Below are positions 1-10,102 of a stretch of 64,000 nucleotides of DNA, piece by piece. This DNA is from Eutreptiella sp. 'Long Island Sound 2002' (lineage: Eukaryota > Euglenozoa > Euglenophyceae > Eutreptiales > Eutreptiaceae), in the NCBI GenBank assembly GCA_964036045.1, contig OZ038379.1:118123104-118187103 (forward strand), in the 5' to 3' direction. The notes beneath the pieces were generated by a model. It was not told where the DNA came from. It worked only from the letters and a program-made list of their open reading frames with translations, and did no database searches. Every line of letters begins with the position of its first letter. Position 1 is the stretch's first letter. The position numbers were made by a program, and so were the translations under genes.

Positions 1-1607
1 TTCTCCTTCTTCTTCCAACCCTGCTGCAGGGGCTTCCAGCTTCCCTGTTTGCTCCCCGCGCTCAGGTTTTTGGCCACGAAGGCACAAACGGCCATCTCGG
101 CGGGCTCATCGTCGTCGTCATCGTCGACGAGAGCTTCATCGCCATCGGCTCCCGCTGGGTCCACGGCAGCTTCCCTGCCAGGCCCCTCGCCAACGTGGTT
201 GACGTCGCGGTCGCCGGGCCTCAACCCGCGGGTGTGGTGGAGGTTCCGGTACTCCTTGAGTACTTCCTCTCCAACCCACTCCAAGATCTCGTCGCAGGTC
301 ATCCGCGCCGGGATGGCCTGCAGACGGATGGTCTGGCCGCTCACGTCACACTCGTCAAGGCGCCACATCGCGGTCTTCTCGCGATCGCCCGAGACGGTGA
401 TGAGGAGAGCGTTCCGCAAGTTGATGCTGTTTGACATCCCGGGCCACGTTCTTCCTCGTCCAAGCCACCACGTTCGTATGATACCCTTTGAGGAGCATCA
501 TCTTGAACGTGTGGTTGGACTTGGCCCTCTTGGCTTCCTTCTTGGTGACCCTCTTGATCCATGCTTCCGGCAGCATGGAGAGCAGGCGAGCCTGCTCGTC
601 ACCCTCGTTCCAGTCCTCCACGTTGCGGCAGAAGAGGGTGTATTGCCCTCGGAAGTCTCGCCAGTCCCGTAGGCGGATCTCCCGTCCATCATGCTGAAGC
701 TTGATGGACTTCCACCGCTTGGCAGCCACCCTGCGGAGCGTCCACCCGCTCCTGCTCGTTGAGCCACTTCTTGGCTTCCTTGAGGGTCTTGATTTTCCCT
801 CCCTTGGTCGCCACGAAGTATAGCTCTTGGAGCACTTCCGGCAGGCGGTACCTGAACCGTCTGAAGACATATTTCTCCGCAACTGCGGGATCCATGTCCT
901 CAGTGACGGTCACCCCCCAATCGTCCAGTTTCTCCAAGAAGCGGTCGAGGTTGAGGGGGTTGCCATCGTACATGGGGGGCTTGATGTCCTTCAAGTCTTC
1001 CCACACGGCGGCATCCGCGGCCTTAGAGACCATGAACGCCGGCCGCGAGGTCGACCGAGGTTCCCATCTGCCTCTCCCACGGACTCCCACGGCTGCCACT
1101 TCCATCTCCTCTCCGGTATCCGCGTGGCCACGACCTGGTTCCTCCATGTACGCTGAACCTAGATGTTCACGCCGTACTCCTTCCATGTATGCCTCCTCAT
1201 CACGGCGCCGGCAGCTGCGTTCAGCAGCCTCCCATCGCACACCACGCGGGGGGGAAATGTCGAACACCTCCAGGTCGAGGTCCAGGTCCTCACCTCCGCC
1301 GACATCCCACTCCACGTCTCCTCTGGGGACCTTATCCCTGAGTCCACCATAACGTCCACCAGCCATTAGGATTGGCACCAGGGGTGGTGCGGGGCGTCGC
1401 GGGCGTACCGGTGTCCGCGGTGGAGCACGGCGGTTGTGGTACTCCGCGCTGAGCCACTCATCACGCCAATCCTCACTGCCACTGCCGGGCGGCACGCGCT
1501 CGTTGCGTCGGCCCGCGCTGTGGTGAGAGGGGGCGCTGAGAGAGGGGGCACTGGCGCTGGGGCGACTCCTGGGGGCTCCGCCCGGGGCGTGGAGTCTGCC
1601 TGGACCT
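1..1607 (-). pseudogene. gag: gag, capsid-like part (family 1 left copy, frameshifted, runs off window)
   Basis: This continues the same frame to about 715, with the signature WEDLKDIKP and YDGNPLNLDRF, the start of a retrotransposon Gag capsid-like domain that is also found in the right copy (52,660-52,720) and in family 2 (YxDGNPSNLDDF near 39,525). One extra G at about 715 and another 1-bp insertion near 430 change the frame, so the homologous sequence is split over three frames. The homology continues to base 1, where an acidic run (DDDDDEPAEMA) precedes the zinc-knuckle region, which lies outside the window. Almost all ORFs on the plus strand here are shadows of this gene. Confidence 0.8.
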
Positions 1608-1609
1608 GG

Positions 1610-2320
1610 TCAGGGTCCCCAGCCGTCGTCCGACGAGCCAGACTCCAGGGGTGGGTGGTCGCTGCTGACGCTCCCACGGCCTTCCAGCGCGTCCAGCCTC
1701 TGCTGCAGGCCGCTGATGACCTTGTTCAGCGACCTGGTCTCGCCCCTGGCGATGTCCAACAGCTTCTGGGTGGCAGTGGCGACCTTGACGCTCTTGACCA
1801 TCTCGATCTTGGCGATGTCGAGCTCCCTCTGTGCGCGCGCGGCGACCCTGGCGATGCGAGTCATCTCGCCCTTGCCCGTGTCTACCTCGCGCTCGAGGGA
1901 ATTGACCCTCCTGCGGAGGTAGACAATCCACCGCCGGGTGGCATCCGGGTCGCCGTCCCCTGGTGGGTTGTCGGGGTCCCCAGGGGGTCCTCCAGGAGGG
2001 CCTCCGCCGGGTCCGCCCGGTCCAGGGGGTCCTCCCCCACCCGGTGGTCCGCCTCCAGGGGGTCCAATTGGTGGTCGTCCCCCAGGGGGTCCTGATGGTC
2101 CTCCGCCAGGGGGTCCCGGTGGGTCTGCGCCGGGTCGCCTTGGTGGGTCCGAGGATGGGGGCTTCTTCGTGTAGTCGAAGTCCATGTCATCATCCTCGTC
2201 CCTGTCGCCCCACCTAGGCGTCTCGGTCTCGGAAGACTCCGAGCTCCGGTAAAGAGGACGGAGATCCTCATCCTCACCTTCCGGCTTCATGGGGACGTCG
2301 CCGCCTCCTCTGCCAGCCAC
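1610..2320 (-). pseudogene. gag: gag, acidic / Pro-Gly-rich middle part (family 1 left copy)
   Basis: This stays in the same frame as the coiled-coil block and reads through the TGA at 2,324. It begins with an acidic segment (DEDDDMDF), continues through about 60 residues of PPGPPGG-type collagen-like repeats, and then a second amphipathic helix-rich stretch (RIARVAARAQRELDIAK) with heptad spacing. It ends at a TGA (1,610-1,612) where the right copy reads GGA (Gly). The region aligns with 51,348-52,070 of the right copy. The function of the collagen-like part is unknown. Confidence 0.75.
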
Positions 2321-2323
2321 TCC

Positions 2324-3923
2324 TCAGCGATGTCGGCGGCCTCGTTCATCCCCGTCGCTGGCGGTGAAGAGGGGGGCGGAGTCGTGGGGGTGTCTGCCCG
2401 CTGGCCTCCGTGGCCTCTCGGGGGTCTTCCCCTTACCCTTCCTCCGCCAGTAGGCGGTGGGGCCACTGCTCCCACTGCTGCCTGTGTCGACCTCGTCCAG
2501 CGTCATCTTGGAGGAGGCGTCCCCTTCGAAAAGCTTTCGAAGGGTCTCCACTCGGGATTCTCCTGGGGGAGTCTCGCGGCGGAGCTTGGCCTCCGCCTCC
2601 TCCATCGCGGCCGCTGTGGCTGCGGCGGCTCGCCCTTGGGCTTCCTCCCGGGCACGAGCCGCTTCGGCCTCCCGGGCCTGCTGCAGCCGAGCCTTTTCCG
2701 CTTCCAACGCCGCCAACTCCGCCCACGTCTTGGCCCTCTCCTCAGCGACCTTCCGTCGCGCGGCCTCGATGGCGTCCCTCTTGGCGGTGTCCGCCTGGGC
2801 CTTAGCCGTTGCCTCGGCATGGGCCCTCTCCTCCGCCCCCTTCTTTGCCCTCTCTTGGGCAAGCGCCTCTTCCAGTGCCTTCACCTCGGCCTCCTTGCAG
2901 GCAATGGCCTCCTGCGTCAGGCGGGCATCCTCGGCGGTTGCCGCCACCTCACCCTTGACCTGGGCAGTCGCTGCCTCATGGGCGGCTGCGGCTGTGAGTC
3001 CGACCGAAATGGCCGCCACGATCGAGGCATGGATGGTCATGCCATGCGCCCACTCCGCAGCCTCCTGCTTGGCAATGCTGACGGCGCCCTCCATGGCAGC
3101 GTTGTGCTGCGTGGCCGGTTGCCGGGCAACCCGAAATTTGCAGGGCACCCCACAGGCGCGCTCACAGGCGCGCGCCACGTCCCTTTGGTCGGGAGCGACG
3201 CTGCTGCTGGAGCTGGCCTGGTCGGCCGGCATCCTCCCGCAGTGGGCCGGCTCCACGTCGCTGTCAGGGGCCTGACTTCCTCAGTCGCAGCTGACGGGGC
3301 TTGGCCTTGGCATGCTTGGCAACTTGGAGGAAGTCGCCAAGGGTGCTGTGGCCGGGGTGGTGACCACCACTAGCCCGCTGGGGACTGCGGGCTGGGGTTC
3401 CGCCCCTGGCGCCTTGGGCGGCTTCGGCGGCCAGGGATTCCTGGTACTCCCGCCACTTCTGGTCCCGCTTCCTGTCCCCAGCGGACCGCTTCTCCTTCCC
3501 CAGAGACGCGCTGCTGCTGCTGCCCTGCAGCGTGCGCTCGCTCCCCGGTTCCTGGAAGTTCTTCTCGATCATGTCCCACATGGAGACATTGATCGTGGCG
3601 CCCGACGGGTACTCGTTGGGCTTCTCGTCCTCGACAATCCCGTCGGGGCGCAGCCCTTTGCCGGGCCTGTCTGGCCGGGTCCAGACCCTCCAGGGCCTCT
3701 GGCGGAAGCGGAAGGCAAACCCTTCCACCCGCAGCCAGTCTTCGACTGCCTGCAGGCGGTCGGGGCCCATGTCCTCGCGGAGCTCGAAGCTCCCGGGCAT
3801 GCCGCCTTCGCACTGGGGATGGCTGTGGCGATAGTGCTGGTCCCACACCAACCCAGGCAGTAGGCGTACCGCATGGGGGTGGGGCCGCGGCCACGTCTTA
3901 CCCGCTTCTTGCCAGTTTACCAT
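2324..3923 (-). pseudogene. gag: gag, N-terminal and coiled-coil part (family 1 left copy, broken)
   Basis: The start is the ATG at 3,923, encoding MVNWQEAG, matched by MVNWQEAG at 49,737 in the right copy. The first block (3,923-3,264) is a Trp- and Arg-rich domain of unknown fold with a Ser-rich linker. A small insertion at about 3,262 shifts the frame. The second block (about 3,256-2,324) is a long Ala/Glu/Lys/Arg-rich stretch with heptad character, a strong coiled-coil candidate, ending in a Ser/Gly/Thr linker. It stops at a TGA (2,324-2,326) where the right copy has CGA (Arg), a C-to-T change. Gag would form the particle and bind RNA; a coiled coil this long in front of the capsid is unusual for Ty3/gypsy Gag. 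Confidence 0.8.
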
Positions 3924-4177
3924 GGCAGCGGGGGGCGTACTTGGTCTTGAGGTCCTTGGTGGGCTCTCGTTCCGCTCAACGGACTGGTCCTGGTGGTGGT
4001 TGTTGAAGCGGTTAACCTAGCACTGGACTGGGAGTGCGGCCGGTGCTGGTCGGCCGGTGGTTGTGGAAGTGGTTGCTGTAGCTGGGACTGCGGCCTTGCT
4101 GGTCGGCCGAGGGAACTCATTGATGACGGAGTTCCGGTCCCCGCACTTCCTTCACGGACTCGGCGCTGTCGCTGGGC

Positions 4178-4231
4178 GGCGCTGCGAGTTGCTGCGCTGC
4201 GAGCTGCGAGCTGCGAGCTGCGAGCTTCTGC
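4178..4231. repeat. GCTGCGA microsatellite in the family 1 leader
   Basis: Several imperfect copies of a 7-bp GCTGCGA/GAGCTGC unit. The matching place in the right copy (about 49,560-49,600) lacks the run, so it is a copy-specific expansion after insertion. Confidence 0.7.
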
Positions 4232-7161
4232 GCCGCGCTGCTCGGGGTTGGTGGCCCCGAGTGGCACGCGAGGGATGGGTAACCACGCGGCAGTGAAACG
4301 CTTTTTTACGCGTTCCCGTGGGGGGCCTGGCCACGGGACGCTGCGGTGACACGCACAAGCAAGCAGGCAGGCAAAGCACTGCGCTCACAGGGGCATCAAT
4401 ACGCTCGTGTCATGTGACAAAGCGTTTCAGAATCCTTGCCACTCTGCAACGAGGGAACAAAAGTATGTACAGCAACACATCAGGATATGTACACATGGGA
4501 TTAGGACTGGACTGGGGTAAGGGCATCACAGGACAATAGACACTCAGTCCCAACTCGTATCCCAATCCCAGGTCCGACCCTCTCAGTGGCTGTTTGGGGC
4601 GGGGGCTCAAACACAACCCATGCCCTGCTCAGTCCGGACCCTGAAACCCTGCCGATAGGGGGAATGTAACGCCCAGCCACAGGCGAGTTCTTGGAAAACA
4701 AAGAATCTCCAAGGCCAACGAACAGTAGCTCCTCATGCTCCCTCAACGGCAGGTCCCAACTTTTATCTGAGTCAGAGATATGGCCCCGCCATTATCCCCT
4801 AGGAGTTGGTAGCTGAAAATGGGCTCTTTCAGCCCAAACTGATATTAGCTCAAAAATCTCCATAATCGACCCCTTTTCAGGACCTGCCAGAGGTAGGGAC
4901 GAGGCAACTGACCAGATGCCCTTCGTGTATGAACTCCCTGGAGCCGTCACCCAACCTGGTTCCCTCTGAGGTCCCGGCATCAGGGCACCACGGGTTCGTC
5001 AAGTGGGGTCATGATGCCAAAATCACCAAAATTGGCGTCATTCCCACGCGTGGCTCGCCCAGCCAGGGCAAGGCCAATGGCTCACAGGCAAGGAAGCAGG
5101 ACCTAGGACCCATTGCTGAGTGTACAACTTCAAAATTGGGTCCGGGCTCACTCTTGGCATAGAGATATGGGGCCGCAAATTGACCACAGGGGGGGGTGAA
5201 ATTAGGGTCCCAAAGAGGGGTCATTTTGGCTGCTCGAAATGAGCCAAAATTCGGGGGTGCTCCCAATGGTATATCTCCACGCCGGCTTGCAGATCGGATC
5301 CGCCATTCCATGCGCAACCCACCAGATGTCGAACAAAGACTCCCATGACCTTGGCTCTCAAAGATCTCCATGCCACTGGGCGTGGTGACAATCCCAATTG
5401 GGTCCTCAAATGCCAAAATGGCAAAATCGTCCACACTCACTTTGGGCTAGCACCCTAACGAAGGTTGCTCCGCTTCGCCCACGTGGTGTGTGAACCATGG
5501 GGACCAATGTCCATAACACCCATGTCATATATGGTCAATTGGTCCATGAGTCCGGCGTGCACGAGGGGGCTGAACATGGTGTACGGCGGGCAGAAAATAT
5601 GGAAAATTGCTCAAAATGGCTGAAAATGCGCACACTCATGGTTGGGGCAAATGAGGCACATGCCAGACTTGGACCGGAGTGTGCCATAGGCTTGGTATCA
5701 AGTCATATGCGTCCAACATATCTTTTGGGCATCGCCCAACCCCTCCGGTTTTGGGAATGGCAGGGTCGCCAAGTGAGCCCATGATTTGGGATAGTCCCAA
5801 ATTGCCAACATGGCGGCCATGATATGCCAAGCCCAAGAGGAGTTTTTCGCCGGGTCCAAGATATGTTGGGCATCGAAGTATGTACCTCCAAGACATACCT
5901 GAGTCATGATGTCAATTGAGCGCAACGTTGAGATACACGGTCGCCACTTGACATCATGACGGGCAAAAAACAGCAATATTGGCGAAAAACCACTCAAAAG
6001 TGCCTTGAGAGGCGCACAAATATATTATAATATCTTCAGGTTGGTTTGAGTAATCGACCAATCCTTCTAAACACGATGACTTGACACCAATGACCCCTGA
6101 TTCCACCTATGTGCTCCACTTGGGGCGCTTTGGAGGGTCGCGTGCGCTGCCTCCCAAGTGGGCACATGCAAAAATGGAATATCCCAAAAAACACACCTTG
6201 CTCGCAACGCATCGCTTCGGGAGCGCTCCACAAGTGTCCCTTCACGGGAGTTAGGCTTGGAAGTGTTGGTTGGGAGTACAACGAAGGGCCTCTTGCGATA
6301 TGGGGTCCATTGGCGGGTTTGTCTCGGAATGGTGCACCCGCCAAATGGGCATGCAATATGACACCAAAAATGGCATACAACCCTACCCACGCCTTCTACA
6401 CCCAACCTAGTGGCCTAGAATCAAAGTATGCCTATATTCTAATGTAACCTTGGTCCCTGAACACGCATGCAAGTGCTTTGGTCGAAAATCGACCTCCTTT
6501 CGGAAAGCCGAATTTTAGCATGCACGCAAAATATATTGCCAATATATATATGGAGATCATATATGCACTATCCGGGGAAGACAAGTGATATGCCCGGGAT
6601 GTAGAGGCAAGCAAGGGTGGGACAAATGCCAACTCAACATACTTCTACACGTACTTGGACGCCAAGTACGTGAAAAAGTGCACTTCCCCTTTTGGCCTTT
6701 TGAGTTGGGATCCCTTGGCCTCATCCTATGTCTATGGGGGGCAAAACCGTCCTTGAGCGCATGAACGCTCGTAACCCTTGTTATTCTACTTGGGGGTTCA
6801 AAGCGCCTTCGGCTGCCCAGATTTTCTGGGAAAAATCTGGGACGCGATCCTGTATATCAAGGAAAAAATTGCGGATCACTCGAAGAGTGTCTCGGTCTTA
6901 ACTTCAAGAAGAATCGCTTTACGGAATTATCTAATGCAGTCCACGGAACAGGCGACGACAGGCGGCGCGACTGTCGCAATTTCACGACAATTGGAAATCG
7001 CGGTAGAAATAGGGTATTTCACCGATTTCTGACCGAAAATTGACGAAGACCATAAAATTATGGTAATTCTACATCGATTTATTGGTTAGAAATCGGATTC
7101 CAGATTGTGCGGGTTAGAGAACAGGGATATCCCGCTGACAGCCGGTGTCATGGGCTTCCGC

Positions 7162-7243
7162 ACGGGTGTGACAGCTCACAGGTCTCGGGGCCATGGGCCA
7201 TGACGGGTGTGACGGCTCACAGGCCTCCGGGCCATGGGCCATA
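7162..7243 (-). repeat. Two 41-bp tandem repeats at the 5' end of family 1 (left copy)
   Basis: Two adjacent 41-bp units containing GGCCCATGG and GTGAGC(C/T)GTCACACCCGT lie just inside the element end. The right copy has the same pair at 46,543-46,624. Presence in both copies means the duplication predates their separation. The position near the LTR start is compatible with an enhancer-like role, but that is inference. Confidence 0.75.
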
Positions 7244-7267
7244 GGTTCTGGGTACCGCTTCAAGGGT

Positions 7268-7307
7268 CCAGATGTCCAGATGTCCAGATGTCCGGATGTC
7301 CAGATGT
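7268..7307. repeat. Microsatellite (CCAGATGT)x5
   Basis: Five tandem 8-bp units, one with an A-to-G change, lie 5 bp outside the family 1 left end. They are absent from the right copy, so they are flanking DNA and help fix the element boundary. Confidence 0.85.
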
Positions 7308-10102
7308 ATGCACTTCTATCAAGCGTCTCCAGTCTTGGACCGCCAGACGCTTCTTTGTGTCTGTGTGTGCGTGCTCCTGCTGGGGTGGTGTACACGAGTG
7401 CAAATGAAACAAAGCGGCCAATTTCCGCTAATTCCTGGCCGAAAATATCTTGAGGCATGCCCTCATCTCTGGCTACCAAAGTTGATCAGCCAGCAAAGGT
7501 CCTTTTTGATCCCTAGGAGGAATAAGAACAAGTCAAAGGGGGGGGGGGGAGATAAAAAGCCAGCACTCGTTTTCGGTGCCTGGAAATAATGCCATCCCCG
7601 AGTTTGCGGGTGCGCTTCGCTTGGGCGCTTTAAGCTGAACAAGTGTGTACTACTAACCCTATCCCTTCTCCTTACTGTTTGCTTCGCTCTGTTGTGTCTC
7701 TTTGTCCGGTGGACCAGTTTCAGTTAAGGTCCGCCCGATGTCGCTGCTTGCTTGCTTGTGAGTGAGTGGTCGTTGTTGTTGTGGGAGTGAGGCAGATGAG
7801 TGAAAACACGGGCGTGGCAATTTTTTCTCTAGTGCCCTGCCACGGGTGCACCATTTTCTTTTTCAGCATCTGCCCTCCTGCGGGCGGGCATCCCTGGGGT
7901 CAGCGTGGTTTCGACCCCCGCAGAGCCCTCTCAGGTAGGGCACGCGGAACTAATGGTGTCCTAAGTAAGCTTCGGCTGCCACTTGCAGGAGGATGTTTTA
8001 GGGCGCCTGTGGCACCAGCCTGTTCTCTGCCAAGGGGGGCAGGGCTTTTAGGGTGCTATCAGCTCTAGGATTTCCATTGTTTGTGAGACATTTGTCGGAG
8101 TTAAAATTTTGTCTTTGTTGTTTAAACAACAGGCGCGCTCCCACCTCGCGCCCTGCTTTTGTTGCTTGTGAACCGGATCCCCTGGAAGGCTGCAATGGCC
8201 ACCCCTGGGTATGGATTGAGCCATGTCTTGTACTTTCTTAAATTCCCCTGCCCTGGTCGGCGTGAGCCTGAATGGGCAACAGCCCCCACGCGTTTGGGAT
8301 GGTTTAGCAGCTGTCAGTTTTCTGAGACAGATTGAATTTTCCCTGTGTGCCTGTTTGTGGCCCTTTCGTTGGGGTTTTGTTCCTCCCGCTTACTGGTCAT
8401 CCAGATCAGGCGGAGGCCCTCCACGTGAGGAGCATTTACGTGTTGGCGCCTTCTGACTCTGCTCGTTTTGCTGAGTTTGTTGGCACGTGTTCTCGTTGTG
8501 ACGAGCATTTGCTGCTATACTGTTTTCTATATTTTGTTTGCTCGATTGAAGGGGAATTATCCCCACTCCTGATTGCTGCCTCCTGACCTCCGTTTTCCGT
8601 GTGCTCTGATGCTGTTTTGTCCAATTGTGTGCCTGAATACTTAGCGGACTGCTGGATGGCCTGAATCTGTTGTTTGATTTCGAGAAAAGGAGGTCCTGTT
8701 CCAGCGTTGCCTCAGGCATTGGCCTAACAGGAGACGTCAGCCAATGCCAACACACCGGAGCCGGCTGCGGTGGCCCTCGCATGGACGCCAAAGAGGACGG
8801 TATGCTCCTGAATCTCCGAAAGGGCTACTTCTGCACACGGATGCGCATGCTATAGAGCAAGTGGAGGCAGAATCCAGAGATGAACCCAGAAAAACTGCAG
8901 TCGGTTTCTCAGGTGAGCGGATCAGGGTGAAGTGGTGCCAAAGTCCCCTACACAAACGGGGCGCTGATCAATATTCCCTCACTCTTACTGTCGCTGCCAC
9001 CGAGCAGGACCTGGAGGAGTGGAGGGAAACGCTCGTAGAGTAAGACCTGGAGGAGTATGAGAAAATGAGTGTGACTTGAGGTCCCGTTACCCTGTTGGTT
9101 TTCCTGAACCCTTTTACTGAATAGGGGAAGGTGTACATCTCGGGAGAGTTGTTTCCTTTGTTGCTGCAGGTTGGCTCCTTGGGCTTCCGGGTGGCTGCAG
9201 CCGCAGTGACCGACGATAGGTGTGGCACCAGCAATCCCATGGTGGCCCGCTGTCCCCTCTGCTCGGCTGGGTGGCTGTGGGAGGGCCTAGCTGAGCCCTG
9301 TGACCTGTACCTGCACAGTTTTCTCTGTTTCATTTCTGGAATCTGTATGTCCTGTTTTACTGTGCTGAGTTGTCCTTCGCCTTTCCCCCCGGGTTGAAAC
9401 CCGAACGCGAAGGGGAGGGGACCCCTTCAGAAAATTATTTTATTTCTGTGCCATGACGGTTCCTTTGGGATTTTGCCTCTGGGTTTGTTTCTCCCAGGGA
9501 CCCGGTATGGATACCGTTTCCCCAGTTACTGTTTTGAGGTTGCCTGTGACTGAGTTTTCGGAGTTGCACTAATTCGCCTCTGAGGGGCTTTTGCTTGACG
9601 GTGTGTATGGTGCGACACTGATTCCCCACTGAGGGAGGTGTGATAAATCCTGTTTTCGGTGATGCACTGAATCCCCACTGAGGGATATGTGCTAAAGTCG
9701 CCTGACGCATATGCGGTTTGAGGTTTGAGGTTTGATTTCGCGGGTACTAGACGCCTTTCGGCCCCGGGGGGCCACCTGGTCGGGCCGGGTGATATCCTCT
9801 CCACCGGGTCCTAGTGGGGGGCCCTCCAAGACGCACCTCCTGCCTGGTCGCAGAGTCCCCCGGGTTCACAGGGCTCGGAGCCCCGTCCCTCCCCGGCTTC
9901 CCCTTTTCGCCACTCCCCGGTCAGTGCGTCCATTCGCAGCCAAGGCTGCAGTCGCTTACCCAGCGCCTCGCCCCCCTAATGTGTGGTCGACCGGGGTGCC
10001 AGCGCTGCCGGGCCCGTGCTACTGGCTTGTCGCCAGTGGGACCCCCGTGGGCTGGCGAAGAGGCTGCCTAGCCCTGGGGATGGTGCGTGGCGCTATGCGC
10101 CA
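7308..10102. other. Intergenic region, no recognisable gene
   Basis: The DNA is less GC-rich and T-richer than its surroundings between about 7,600 and 9,700. The longest frame, 8,744-9,043 (+, 99 aa), has a mixed, protein-like composition but I recognise no family and see no second copy. Other contents are a run of 12 G at about 7,540, a strong inverted repeat at 9,374-9,413, and two or three diverged units containing TCCCCACTGAGGG at 9,620-9,690. From 9,740 the DNA becomes GC-rich and leads into locus A. It could hold UTR or non-autonomous transposon sequence; nothing proves it. Confidence 0.5.
9374..9413. repeat. Nested inverted repeat (cruciform/hairpin)
   Basis: CCTTCGC at 9,374-9,380 is perfectly complementary to GCGAAGG at 9,407-9,413. 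Inside it CGGGTT (9,390-9,395) pairs with AACCCG (9,398-9,403). It is compatible with a hairpin in RNA or a cruciform in DNA. No terminator-type T-run follows. Confidence 0.6.

Larger units (their letters stand above)
1..7262 (-). mobile_element. Ty3/gypsy-like LTR retrotransposon, family 1, left copy (5' part only)
   Basis: Read on the minus strand this matches 46,523 to about 53,650 on the plus strand: the same 5' end, about 3.3 kb of leader, the same gag start and the same Gag domains, with scattered substitutions and small indels. The 5' end is placed at 7,262 because both copies become alike exactly at TGAAG(C/G)GGTACC, while the flanks differ (an 8-bp microsatellite here, the end of another element on the right). 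TG is a normal LTR start. The element runs off the window at base 1 inside gag, so protease, RT, integrase and 3' LTR are not visible. With the other copy it forms an inverted repeat about 7 kb long with arms about 39 kb apart. Confidence 0.85.
3924..7262 (-). other. 5' LTR plus untranslated leader of family 1 left copy
   Basis: About 3.3 kb between the element's 5' end and the gag ATG, with no conserved reading frame. It is clearly richer in A/T than gag and is aligned over its length by 46,523-49,736. Short ORFs inside it are not kept in frame between the two copies. Because no 3' LTR is visible in either copy, the point where the LTR ends and the leader begins cannot be set. A promoter is expected here from the biology of LTR elements, but I cannot point to a specific site. 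Confidence 0.7.

Noticed and set aside
8744-9043. 99-codon ORF as a gene
   Set aside because: Protein-like composition but no recognised family, no second copy and no supporting signal; mentioned only in the intergenic entry.
9376-9430. Hairpin as a bacterial-type terminator
   Set aside because: No T-run follows and the context is eukaryotic.
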